A stretch of 6,603 nucleotides of DNA, taken from assembly GCA_028869725.1 (NCBI GenBank), contig JAGWRJ010000310.1:1-6603 (forward strand). The letters run 5' to 3'. This DNA comes from Alphaproteobacteria bacterium (lineage in GTDB: Bacteria; Pseudomonadota; Alphaproteobacteria; Micropepsales; Micropepsaceae). The notes beneath the pieces are model-generated. The model did not search any database. It worked only from the letters and a program-made list of their open reading frames with translations, and was not told the DNA's origin. Made by a program: the position numbers and the translations under genes. Positions 1 through 5,983 of the stretch are shown here, in pieces (position 1 is the stretch's first letter; each line of letters begins with the position of its first letter).

Positions 1-81
1 ATGATCCGACGTCCCGTGCTCGATATTGGTGATCGGCGCGTGGTCGGCTTTTCCCCACAGGCCTATACAGCACTTTTTTAA
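1..81 (+). CDS. C-terminal end of an ArsC/Spx-like (thioredoxin-fold) protein, cut by the left edge
   Basis: The first 26 codons are open in frame 1 and end at TAA 79-81. The peptide begins MIRRPVLDIG and continues with RRVVGFSPQAYTALF. This matches the end of ArsC/Spx/YffB-like proteins, where an 'L-I-(K/R)-R-P-(V/L)' segment with a conserved arginine and cis-proline is followed by a short strand and 'VGF-P--Y'. The family includes glutaredoxin-dependent arsenate reductases and related proteins of unknown substrate. The catalytic cysteine lies near the N-terminus and is outside the window, so enzyme activity cannot be judged. The ATG at base 1 is most likely an internal methionine of the 'MIRRP' motif rather than a start. 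The gene converges on the minus-strand YoaK gene. The family call rests on about 25 residues and is moderate. Confidence 0.6.
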   Translation: MIRRPVLDIGDRRVVGFSPQAYTALF

Positions 82-99
82 GTGCCTCGACCTTGGCAC
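82..99 (+). terminator. Weak hairpin after the ArsC-like gene
   Basis: GTGCC (82-86) can pair with GGCAC (95-99) around an 8-base loop, starting right after the TAA stop at 79-81. The stem is only 5 bp and no T-run follows, so it is at best an imperfect terminator or 3'-end stabiliser. The rest of the gap to base 245 holds no gene or other structure that I can support. Confidence 0.25.
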
Positions 100-245
100 A
101 GGGTGGATCCGGCTGAGCCCATTGTCCTGATCGGAGCAGCATTCCGGGGCCGAGCGGTACATCTGTTGTGCCCAACCGCACATTCATGGCGATGGACTGC
201 AGTGCTGGATCCGATACCTGCTCAAGGGGGGCCCCTCGGCGCGCG

Positions 246-881
246 TTAATCAATTCCCCAGTGTCGCGCTCCTGCGGCCAGGACGAGCGTGGCGAGGGTG
301 GCGGCGGCGAGAGCGCCGGTGTGCAGTACCGGAAAGCTCAGGGCGCCAACCAGCGCTCCAGCCAGAAGCCCAAGCCAAAGTGCAAGCTGCCACGTCCAGC
401 CCAGCGGTGCACCGCCGCGAAGGGCCGCGGCCAGATCCTGACCCAGCTGCACGAGTACGCCGGTAACGTAGGTGACGCCAAAGGGGCCTTCGCCGCGGCG
501 GAACAGCAACTCATTCTCTGTCCCCATGGCGCCGGCAAGACTGAGGCCCGAAGGCAGAGCGTAGCCAAGAGAGCCCAGTCCTGTGGCGACCGCCAGGAGC
601 AAGGCGACCACAATCAGCAGGCCGCAGGTAGGCCGCGGCCCCAGAAAGCCGCGTAGCAGGGCGCCAAGGAAAGCTCCCGCGACAAAGCTTGCGACCAGGC
701 TGACCGCTACACCGGCTGGGACGAGGTGGGTAGCAAGACCCACGGCCAGCTTGGTCGTATTGCCGCTCATGAATGAGACAAAGAAGCCACCAAGCTGGCG
801 ATAACCGTACGCGTCAACAAAGCCGGCCAGAGCCGCAAGCAGAACGGCAAGAGACCGTTGTTGGGGGCTAAGATCAGACAT
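246..881 (-). CDS. YoaK/DUF1275 family membrane protein
   Basis: A 211-residue, very hydrophobic protein with about six predicted membrane segments. It has the hallmarks of the DUF1275 (YoaK) family. Near the N-terminus a 'GFVDAYGY' stretch leads through 'LGGFFVSFMSGNTT' (residues about 20-43). Mid-protein there is an 'AMGTENELLFRR' stretch (about 118-129), then 'GVTYVTGVLVQLGQDLA' (about 135-151). The family sits in the inner membrane and its function is unknown, so no substrate is proposed. I chose the ATG at 879-881 because the family similarity begins about 15 residues after it. The frame extends to a TTG at 969-971, which would add 30 residues (many Arg/His, no hydrophobic segment). No good Shine-Dalgarno is visible for the ATG, so the start is not certain. 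The gene is divergent from the CFA synthase and convergent with the ArsC-like gene. Confidence 0.88.
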   Translation of the reverse strand: MSDLSPQQRSLAVLLAALAGFVDAYGYRQLGGFFVSFMSGNTTKLAVGLATHLVPAGVAVSLVASFVAGAFLGALLRGFLGPRPTCGLLIVVALLLAVATGLGSLGYALPSGLSLAGAMGTENELLFRRGEGPFGVTYVTGVLVQLGQDLAAALRGGAPLGWTWQLALWLGLLAGALVGALSFPVLHTGALAAATLATLVLAAGARHWGID

Positions 882-1058
882 CTGCTCAGCTTGGCCTACG
901 ATGTCAAAATGAGCAATTCGCCTTGTTGCCCGCCAGTAAGGTCTCAGAATATGGCGCTTGCCAAGAAGCAAGATCGGAGGGAACCTTCTTCCGTCCTCGT
1001 TCTTTCCTGATTAGGCTCACTTTCATGCACGTGGGGATTTGCTGGGGGAGACATCACT
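882..1058. promoter_or_regulatory. Divergent intergenic region between the YoaK-like gene and cfa
   Basis: These 177 bases must hold the promoter of the CFA synthase and probably that of the YoaK-like gene. I find no convincing -35/-10 pair for either. One short inverted repeat is present: CTTGC (957-961) pairs with GCAAG (968-972) around a 6-base spacer. It could be an operator half-site pair or chance. A GGAAC at 980-984 recalls ECF sigma promoters, but no partner element lies at the right distance. Confidence 0.4.
1044..1050 (+). promoter_or_regulatory. Ribosome binding site of cfa
   Basis: GGGGGAG ends 8 bases before the ATG at 1059. This purine-rich stretch at normal spacing supports that start over the internal ATG 16 codons later (residue 17). 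Confidence 0.6.
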
Positions 1059-2300
1059 ATGCTGCGTCACTTGCTTCGCTCTGTGGTCAAACAGGGAACT
1101 TTGACAATGATCCGGCCCGGCGGGACCGATGTTTTCGGACAGGGTGAACCACGCGTCACGGTTCGGTTCCATGACCGCAAGGTGCTCTGGGACATTGCCC
1201 GCGATCCCGATCTCAAGCTGGGTGAGGCCTATATGGACGGCCGGCTCTCCATCGAAGAGGGTGACATCGCGCTGTTGCTCGATATTCTGATGTCCAATGT
1301 GGCCCATAACAGCACCACCGGCTGGCACCGGCTGGGTCGGGCGCTGCGCAGAGCCTTTCGACGCCTCAGCCAGTACAATCCAGCCTCGCGCGCGAAGGAT
1401 CATGTCGCCCACCATTACGACCTGTCAGGAAAGCTCTACGACTTGTTTCTGGACAAGGATCGGCAATATTCTTGCGCGTACTTTTCGGCGCCGGGGGAAA
1501 GTCTGGATGACGCCCAGATTGGCAAGAAGCGCCATATCGCTGCCAAGCTCTTTTGCGACAAGCCGGGCCTGAAAGTACTCGACATCGGCTGCGGCTGGGG
1601 CGGCCTTGCACTTGATCTGGCGCGTGATTGCAGAGCCGATGTTCTCGGCATCACACTAAGCGAGGAGCAGATCGCGATTGCGAACGAGCGCGCGCGCCAC
1701 GCCGGCCTGAGCGAACGTTGCAATTTCCAGCTTGTCGACTATCGCAAACTTGGCGGCAAATTCGACCGCATCGTCTCAGTCGGCATGTTTGAACATGTCG
1801 GCGTGCCCTATTACCAAACCTATTTTGAGAAGATCCGAGATCTGCTGGACGACAACGGAGTGGCCGTCGTTCACACGATTGGTCGTTCAGACGGACCGGG
1901 CGCCACCAATCCCTGGATCGCCAAATACATCTTCCCCGGTGGCTACACGCCGGCTCTGAGCGAAATAGTGCCAATCATCGAGCGCTGTGGGCTGATTGTT
2001 TCCGATGTGGAAGTCCTACGCCTGCATTACGCCGAGACCTTGAAGGAATGGCGCAGGCGCGTGCGCGCCCGTTGGAGCGAACTGGCCGAACTCTACGACG
2101 AACGCTTTTGTCGCATGTGGGAATTCTATCTCGCCGGCGCGGAAATGGGCTTCCGGCGTGAGGGGCTGGTCGTCTTCCAGGTGCAAATCATCAAGAAGAT
2201 CGATGCCTTACCCATAACCCGCGACTACATGTTCGAGACCGAGCGTACAATGCGGTTCGCTGGAACCGAGCAGATGCCCCGGCCCAAGCGGGTAGCCTGA
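1059..2300 (+). CDS. cfa: Cyclopropane-fatty-acyl-phospholipid synthase (CFA synthase family)
   Basis: This 413-residue SAM-dependent methyltransferase adds a methylene bridge to the double bond of unsaturated acyl chains in membrane phospholipids, at the cytoplasmic face of the inner membrane. An N-terminal domain (about 1-105) precedes the catalytic domain. Seen in order: 'HHYDLSGKLYDLFLD' (118-132), 'YSCAYF' with Cys139 (137-142), SAM motif 'VLDIGCGWGG' (173-182), 'GITLSEEQ' (197-204), 'SVGMFEHVG' with Glu245 (240-248), 'HTIG' with His272, 'NPWIAKYIFPGGYTP' (284-298), and 'HYAETL' with Tyr324. Cys139, Glu245, His272 and Tyr324 correspond to the active-site and bicarbonate-binding residues known from E. 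coli Cfa, so the enzyme should be active. E. coli Cfa has 382 residues, so this length is normal. A homologue making another lipid modification cannot be excluded. It stands alone, 117 bases before dnaB. In other bacteria the family is often induced by stress or stationary phase; no such promoter is recognisable here. Confidence 0.93.
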   Translation: MLRHLLRSVVKQGTLTMIRPGGTDVFGQGEPRVTVRFHDRKVLWDIARDPDLKLGEAYMDGRLSIEEGDIALLLDILMSNVAHNSTTGWHRLGRALRRAFRRLSQYNPASRAKDHVAHHYDLSGKLYDLFLDKDRQYSCAYFSAPGESLDDAQIGKKRHIAAKLFCDKPGLKVLDIGCGWGGLALDLARDCRADVLGITLSEEQIAIANERARHAGLSERCNFQLVDYRKLGGKFDRIVSVGMFEHVGVPYYQTYFEKIRDLLDDNGVAVVHTIGRSDGPGATNPWIAKYIFPGGYTPALSEIVPIIERCGLIVSDVEVLRLHYAETLKEWRRRVRARWSELAELYDERFCRMWEFYLAGAEMGFRREGLVVFQVQIIKKIDALPITRDYMFETERTMRFAGTEQMPRPKRVA

Positions 2301-2417
2301 CCGGACGAGCCGCGACAGCGCAAATCGACTAAACTGGGGAAAATCGATTCGTTCTGCTTGCAGGACCGCGCCCGGGCGGCTTGATTGGCGTCCCCGAGCA
2401 AGGCTGCCGATCAATCC

Positions 2418-3860
2418 ATGGACCAGGACCTGCACCGACACGTTCCCTACGACATCGACGTCGAGCAGGCGCTGCTCGGGGTCATACTCGCGGACAATCA
2501 CGCCATCGAACGCGTCTCGGGTATTTTGAAGCCCGAACACTTCTACGATCCGCTGCATGCGCGCATCTATGAGGTCATGCTGGCTCAGGCCGAACGCGGT
2601 GGCATGGTGCTTACGCCACTGACCCTGCACGCGCAGATGAAGGCTGATCCGGGCCTCATCGAGATGGGCGGACTTAGCTATTTTGCGCAGCTGGCCGATG
2701 CCGCCCCCGCCCTTCCCAATGTGCGGGACTACGCGCAGATTCTTCATGATCTGGCGGTGCGTCGCGCCCTCATCCACATTGGCGAAGACATCGTCAATAC
2801 GGCGTATGACGCCCCGCACGACAATCCGCCCAAGGCCCAGATCGAAACGGCCGAGAAGGCGCTTTATGCGATCAGTGAAACCTCCCGCTATGGCGAGGGC
2901 GCTATCGACTTTGGGGAGTCACTGCGGCGGGCGGTCGCCCTGGCGGAGAAGGCCGCTGCGCGCGGCGGGCGGATATCGGGTGTCACCACCGGCTTCGATG
3001 ACATCGACAAGCTGCTCGGTGGCTTGCAGCCCTCCGATTTATTGATCCTCGCCGGCCGGCCAGGCATGGGCAAGACGTCACTCGCAACCAATATTTCTTT
3101 TCACGCGGCCAAGGCGTATGCCGACGACCTCGCAGCGGGCGTAGAACCGCGTGGTGCACCAGTGCTGTTCTTCAGCTTGGAAATGGCCGCGCAGCAGCTC
3201 TCCGGACGCATTCTCGCCGAGCAGAGCGAAATCGAAATGTGGAAGATCCGCAACGGCAAATTCAGCGAGAGCGAGTGGGAGAAGTTTGTACTCACCACTC
3301 AGGATCTGTCGAACCTGCCCCTTTACATCGATGACACAGGCGGCATTTCGATCGCACAGATCGCAGCGCGCGCACGCCGCCTCAAGCGCGAAAAGAACAT
3401 TGGCCTTGTCGTGATCGACTATCTGCAGCTGGCAACATCGGCGGGGCGGGCAGAGAACCGCGTTCAGGAGATCACCCAAATCACGACCGGGCTCAAGACC
3501 TTGGCCAAGGAACTGAACGTGCCGATTCTTGCGCTGTCGCAATTGTCGCGTGGCGTCGATGCACGTGATGACAAGCGGCCGGTGCTTTCGGATCTGCGCG
3601 AATCCGGCTCCATCGAGCAAGACGCAGATGTCGTCATGTTCGTCTTCCGCGAGGAATACTATCTGAAGAGTCGCGAGCCGGAACCCGGCACTCCGGAGCA
3701 CACCAAGTGGCTGGAAAAGTGTGAACGGGTCATGGGCCGTGCAGAAGTGCTCGTTGAAAAGCATCGCCATGGCGCCACCCGCGCCATACCGCTGCAGTTT
3801 GATGACCGCTTTACACGCTTTTCAAACCTTGCGGACGAAAGCCAGCTTCCGGCGCACTGA
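2418..3860 (+). CDS. dnaB: Replicative DNA helicase DnaB
   Basis: DnaB is the hexameric, ATP-driven 5'-3' helicase that unwinds DNA at the replication fork and recruits primase. From the ATG at 2418 it has 480 residues. The N-terminal domain starts with 'VPYDIDVEQALLG' (about 9-21) and 'PEHFYDPLHARIYE' (39-52). After the linker come the RecA-like motor motifs: 'TGFDDIDKLLGGL' (191-203), Walker A 'AGRPGMGKTS' (212-221), 'FFSLEM' (251-256), Walker B 'VVIDYLQL' (331-338), 'ALSQLSRG' (372-379) and 'LRESGSIEQDADVVMFVFREEYY' split as 'LRESGSIEQDA' (393-403) then 'DVVMFVFREEYY'. All key residues are present, and no intein interrupts the motor domain. The frame also allows a TTG at 2385, but it sits directly after an in-frame TGA (2382-2384) and has no ribosome binding site. 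The ATG has no strong one either; AAGG at 2400-2403 lies 14 bases upstream. The usual rpsF-rpsR-rplI neighbours are absent upstream. Confidence 0.97.
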   Translation: MDQDLHRHVPYDIDVEQALLGVILADNHAIERVSGILKPEHFYDPLHARIYEVMLAQAERGGMVLTPLTLHAQMKADPGLIEMGGLSYFAQLADAAPALPNVRDYAQILHDLAVRRALIHIGEDIVNTAYDAPHDNPPKAQIETAEKALYAISETSRYGEGAIDFGESLRRAVALAEKAAARGGRISGVTTGFDDIDKLLGGLQPSDLLILAGRPGMGKTSLATNISFHAAKAYADDLAAGVEPRGAPVLFFSLEMAAQQLSGRILAEQSEIEMWKIRNGKFSESEWEKFVLTTQDLSNLPLYIDDTGGISIAQIAARARRLKREKNIGLVVIDYLQLATSAGRAENRVQEITQITTGLKTLAKELNVPILALSQLSRGVDARDDKRPVLSDLRESGSIEQDADVVMFVFREEYYLKSREPEPGTPEHTKWLEKCERVMGRAEVLVEKHRHGATRAIPLQFDDRFTRFSNLADESQLPAH

Positions 3861-3899
3861 GGGGCGTCCACAGGAACCGCGGCCTGACAGCCAGAAGAT

Positions 3900-3915
3900 G
3901 CAGCACCATTGCTGC
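3900..3915 (+). terminator. Hairpin 40 bases after dnaB
   Basis: GCAGCA (3900-3905) pairs perfectly with TGCTGC (3910-3915) around the loop CCAT. The stem is compact and lies in the 128-base gap between dnaB and the VIT-like gene. There is no T-run after it, so intrinsic termination is doubtful; it may protect the dnaB mRNA end or work with Rho. Confidence 0.35.
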
Positions 3916-3932
3916 CGGTAGCGCATCAAGGC

Positions 3933-3957
3933 TTGAACCGGGCTAGTATTCTGCCCG
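3933..3957 (+). promoter_or_regulatory. Inverted repeat, possible operator or promoter of the VIT-like gene
   Basis: CGGGC (3939-3943) and GCCCG (3953-3957) form a perfect 5-bp dyad with a 9-base AT-richer centre. TTGAAC (3933-3938), a fair -35 match, abuts it directly. The centre holds TAGTAT (3944-3949), a 4/6 match to a -10 element, but with no -35 at the right distance from it. The dyad ends 31 bases before the VIT ATG, so it could be a protein-binding site or an RNA hairpin in the leader. Confidence 0.35.
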
Positions 3958-3978
3958 ATGAGGGGCGCGCGCCGTCAC

Positions 3979-3984
3979 AGGAGG
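3979..3984 (+). promoter_or_regulatory. Strong Shine-Dalgarno of the VIT-like gene
   Basis: A perfect AGGAGG lies 4 bases before the ATG at 3989. It is the best ribosome binding site in the window, although the spacing is slightly short. It fixes the start of the transporter. Confidence 0.7.
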
Positions 3985-3988
3985 CCAG

Positions 3989-4690
3989 ATGCGACACATC
4001 TTACGCCATGGTGAGCAGCACTTCACTGACCGCACCGGCTGGCTACGCGCGGCCGTGCTTGGTGCCAATGACGGCATCGTTTCGACCGCCAGCCTGATTG
4101 TGGGCGTTGCATCCGCATCACCGGGCCGTAACGCAGCGCTTGTGGCAGGCATTGCCGGTCTGGTTGCCGGAGCCATGTCCATGGCGGCAGGCGAATATGT
4201 CTCGGTGTCATCGCAGGCCGACACCGAAAAGGCCGATCTCGCCAAGGAGCGGGCTGAGCTGCACGCCAATCCGGTCGGCGAGCGCGACGAGCTTGCCGGC
4301 ATCTACCGACGCCGGGGGCTTGATGCCGCACTCGCTGAGAAGGTCGCGGATGAATTGATGACGCATGATGCGCTCGAAGCTCATGCTCGTGACGAACTCG
4401 GAATCTCTGACACCATGCGGGCAAAACCGGTCCAGGCGAGTCTGACCTCAGCGGCGAGCTTTTCGGCCGGAGCGGGATTGCCGCTGATCGTTGTCGCCCT
4501 GGCCCCGCTAGGGTACCTGGTGCCGTGGGTGATCAGTGCATCGCTGGTCTATCTGGCGGTGCTAGGCGCCATCAGCGCCTATGCCGGCGGCGCAGAACTC
4601 TGGCGGCCCACGCTGCGCGTCACCTTCTGGGGCGCTTTGGCGATGCTCGTCACCGCCGGTATCGGCCGGCTTATCGGCGTGGGCGTCTGA
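3989..4690 (+). CDS. VIT1/CCC1 family metal transporter (Fe2+/Mn2+ type)
   Basis: A 233-residue membrane protein of the VIT1/CCC1/nodulin-21 family, whose studied members move Fe2+ or Mn2+ out of the cytosol, in eukaryotes by H+ antiport. The N-terminus holds 'RTGWLRAAVLGANDGIVSTA' (15-34) in membrane segment 1, with the conserved Asp28. Segment 2 (about 48-70) ends in 'GAMSMAAGEYVSVSSQAD' (61-78), with the Met and Glu typical of the translocation path. A charged cytosolic part (about 75-147) contains many Glu and His, 'ELAGIYRRRGL' (101-111) and 'AHARDELGI' (131-139), matching the metal-binding helices of the family. Three further membrane segments follow (about 150-172, 177-198, 207-230). 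Length and order are those of a complete protein. It lacks the N-terminal ferritin-like domain of the MbfA-type iron exporters of Rhizobiales. The metal cannot be told from sequence, though iron or manganese export is likeliest. It lies between dnaB and alr with a gap on each side, so it may have its own promoter. Confidence 0.9.
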   Translation: MRHILRHGEQHFTDRTGWLRAAVLGANDGIVSTASLIVGVASASPGRNAALVAGIAGLVAGAMSMAAGEYVSVSSQADTEKADLAKERAELHANPVGERDELAGIYRRRGLDAALAEKVADELMTHDALEAHARDELGISDTMRAKPVQASLTSAASFSAGAGLPLIVVALAPLGYLVPWVISASLVYLAVLGAISAYAGGAELWRPTLRVTFWGALAMLVTAGIGRLIGVGV

Positions 4691-4731
4691 ACGCCGCATC
4701 GTCCAGAGGACAGGGCTGGGCGCGCACGCCC
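4682..4731 (+). terminator. Two GC-rich hairpins at the end of the VIT-like gene
   Basis: GGCGT (4682-4686) pairs with ACGCC (4691-4695) across the stop codon, with CTGA as the loop. A second hairpin, GGGCG (4718-4722) with CGCCC (4727-4731) and loop CGCA, follows after 22 bases. Neither has a T-run, so a classical intrinsic terminator is not shown. Together they could mark the transcript end before alr. Confidence 0.3.
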
Positions 4732-4789
4732 CGAGCAGTGCATGCGTGCTGCGAATGGCATCGCGACAGCGCGCAAAACGGGTTTCCCC

Positions 4790-4818
4790 TTGCTTTTCAG
4801 CGACCCCAAATCTAGTTT
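4790..4818 (+). promoter_or_regulatory. Possible weak promoter of alr
   Basis: TTGCTT (4790-4795) and TAGTTT (4813-4818) are separated by 17 bases, the ideal sigma-70 spacing. Each hexamer matches its consensus at only three positions. If it is used, transcription would begin near 4825, downstream of the ATG at 4742, and alr would have to start at the later TTG. Confidence 0.22.
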
Positions 4819-4847
4819 GCAGCGGGCCGGGCATTTCCTTCAAAAAT

Positions 4848-4868
4848 CCTCTCCGCCTACGGCAGAGG
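4848..4868 (+). promoter_or_regulatory. Hairpin covering the putative alr ribosome binding site
   Basis: CCTCT (4848-4852) pairs with AGAGG (4864-4868). After a two-base CC bulge, GCC (4855-4857) pairs with GGC (4861-4863) around the loop TAC. The 3' arm is the only Shine-Dalgarno-like sequence before the TTG at 4883, though at 14 bases it is farther than usual. Such a stem could lower translation of alr. It has no T-run and does not look like a terminator. Confidence 0.3.
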
Positions 4869-4882
4869 TAGATGTTACGAAC

Positions 4883-5983
4883 TTGCTAAGCAGTCCCCTG
4901 TCGTGCCTCACCATCCGACTCGGCGCGGTGGTGGAGAATTATCACCGCTGTGCCCGTCTTGCTGCACCGGCAGCAATTGCGCCAACGGTCAAGGCTGATG
5001 CTTATGGCCTGGGTGCTCTGCCAATAGCTACGGCACTGACCGCCGCCGGCGCCGATACATTCTTCGTGGCCCGCCTCGAGGAAGGGATCAGCCTGCGCAC
5101 GCATCTGCCGAAGGCACGCATTTTCGTTCTGGACGGTGCCGAGCCGGACAGGATCGAGGCGCTCCATCACTACGCACTGACGCCGGTGCTCAACAGCCTG
5201 GCGCAGATCTCGGCCTGGTCGGCCTCCGCGCCGGCGCGCGCGAGGCTTGATGCGGCCGTGCACGTCGACACAGGGATGAATCGACTCGGTCTTGCGCCTG
5301 ATGAGCTGTCGATCCTGTCAGCAGAGGCCGCAAAACGTCTTGGACACCTGCGGCTCGTCCTCGTCATGAGCCATCTGGCCTGTGCCGACGAGCCCGCGAG
5401 CCCCACGAACCGGACGCAGCTGGCACGCTTTCGCGAGGCGCTGGCGATGTTGCCGCCAGCCCCGGCAAGCCTGGCCGCCAGCGCAGGTCTTCTCCTTGGT
5501 CGCGACTACGTCTTTGATATAGCGCGCCCCGGACTAAGCCTGCTTGGCGGCGATCCTGTTCATCATGACCAGCCGAACCCATTTGCGGTCGCCGCCCGCC
5601 TGAGCGCACGGGTGCTGCAGGTCCGGCGAATTGACAAGGACCAAAGCGTTGGCTACGGAGCCACATTCCGCAGCGCGCGCCCGACGGTGCTCGCGACGGT
5701 TGCACTCGGATATGCGGACGGGCTCATGCGCGCCATCAGCAATCGCGGGTCTGGCGCGATCGGCGGCACGCTGGTGCCTGTTGTCGGCCGCGTTTCAATG
5801 GATGTGACCGTGCTGGACCTCGGCCCACACAGTACGGCGCGAGCTGGTGATGAGGTCGAATTCTTCGGCGACCAAATTGCACTGGGCGCCCATGCCAATG
5901 CCGCCGGGACCAATGCGTACGAAGTACTTACCCGCATCGGCCCACGTGTAAAACGGTGTTATGTGAACGAGGTGGCTGCGTGA
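4883..5983 (+). CDS. alr: Alanine racemase
   Basis: A PLP-dependent cytosolic enzyme that interconverts L- and D-alanine and so supplies D-Ala for peptidoglycan. From the TTG at 4883 it has 366 residues, the family norm. Seen: the PLP lysine in 'VKADAYGLG' (Lys37), 'HVDTGMNRLG' (127-136), 'SHLACAD' (163-169), 'RPGLSLLGG' with Arg215, expected to face the PLP ring nitrogen, the second catalytic base Tyr258 in 'SVGYGATFR' (255-263), 'ALGYADG' (274-280), and the substrate-binding Met-Asp in 'GRVSMDVTVLDL' (302-313). 'RPGLSLLGG' has Leu where many homologues have Tyr ('ALYG'). The frame extends to an ATG at 4742, giving 413 residues. I prefer the TTG because family similarity begins at 'LTIRLGAVVENY', the extra 47 residues look non-conserved, and neither start has an ideal ribosome binding site. 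The end overlaps the MlaE-like gene by four bases. Function certain; start uncertain. Confidence 0.93.
   Translation: MLSSPLSCLTIRLGAVVENYHRCARLAAPAAIAPTVKADAYGLGALPIATALTAAGADTFFVARLEEGISLRTHLPKARIFVLDGAEPDRIEALHHYALTPVLNSLAQISAWSASAPARARLDAAVHVDTGMNRLGLAPDELSILSAEAAKRLGHLRLVLVMSHLACADEPASPTNRTQLARFREALAMLPPAPASLAASAGLLLGRDYVFDIARPGLSLLGGDPVHHDQPNPFAVAARLSARVLQVRRIDKDQSVGYGATFRSARPTVLATVALGYADGLMRAISNRGSGAIGGTLVPVVGRVSMDVTVLDLGPHSTARAGDEVEFFGDQIALGAHANAAGTNAYEVLTRIGPRVKRCYVNEVAA

Noticed and set aside
168..656. Open frame of 162 codons on the plus strand
   Set aside because: It lies antisense to the YoaK-like gene. Its product is rich in Gly, Arg, Gln and Ala with no recognisable motif, as expected for a shadow frame in GC-rich DNA.
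980..1002. EcfG-type general stress promoter (GGAAC with CGTT) before cfa
   Set aside because: GGAAC (980-984) and CGTT (998-1001) are both present, but the spacer is 13 bases where this promoter type needs about 16-17.
2385..2417. TTG at 2385 as the start of dnaB
   Set aside because: It is simply the first possible codon after an in-frame TGA and has no ribosome binding site. The ATG at 2418 already includes the whole conserved N-terminal domain.
2208..2819. Open frame of 203 codons on the minus strand across the start of dnaB
   Set aside because: It overlaps the ends of two well-supported genes antisense, has no family resemblance, and covers the conserved N-terminal domain of DnaB.
3078..3770. 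Open frame of 230 codons on the minus strand
   Set aside because: It is fully antisense to the motor domain of DnaB, and its composition is explained by the complementary strand of that gene.
50..3873. DnaA boxes near dnaB and at the left edge
   Set aside because: Bases 52-60 match the TTATCCACA box at only 7 of 9 positions, and the best candidate after dnaB (near 3865) at 6 of 9. The sites are isolated, with no cluster or AT-rich stretch, so no origin is supported.
3909..4097. Open frame of 62 codons in the dnaB-VIT gap
   Set aside because: It runs through the dyad and AGGAGG and into the conserved start of the VIT gene in another frame, with no ribosome binding site or motif of its own.
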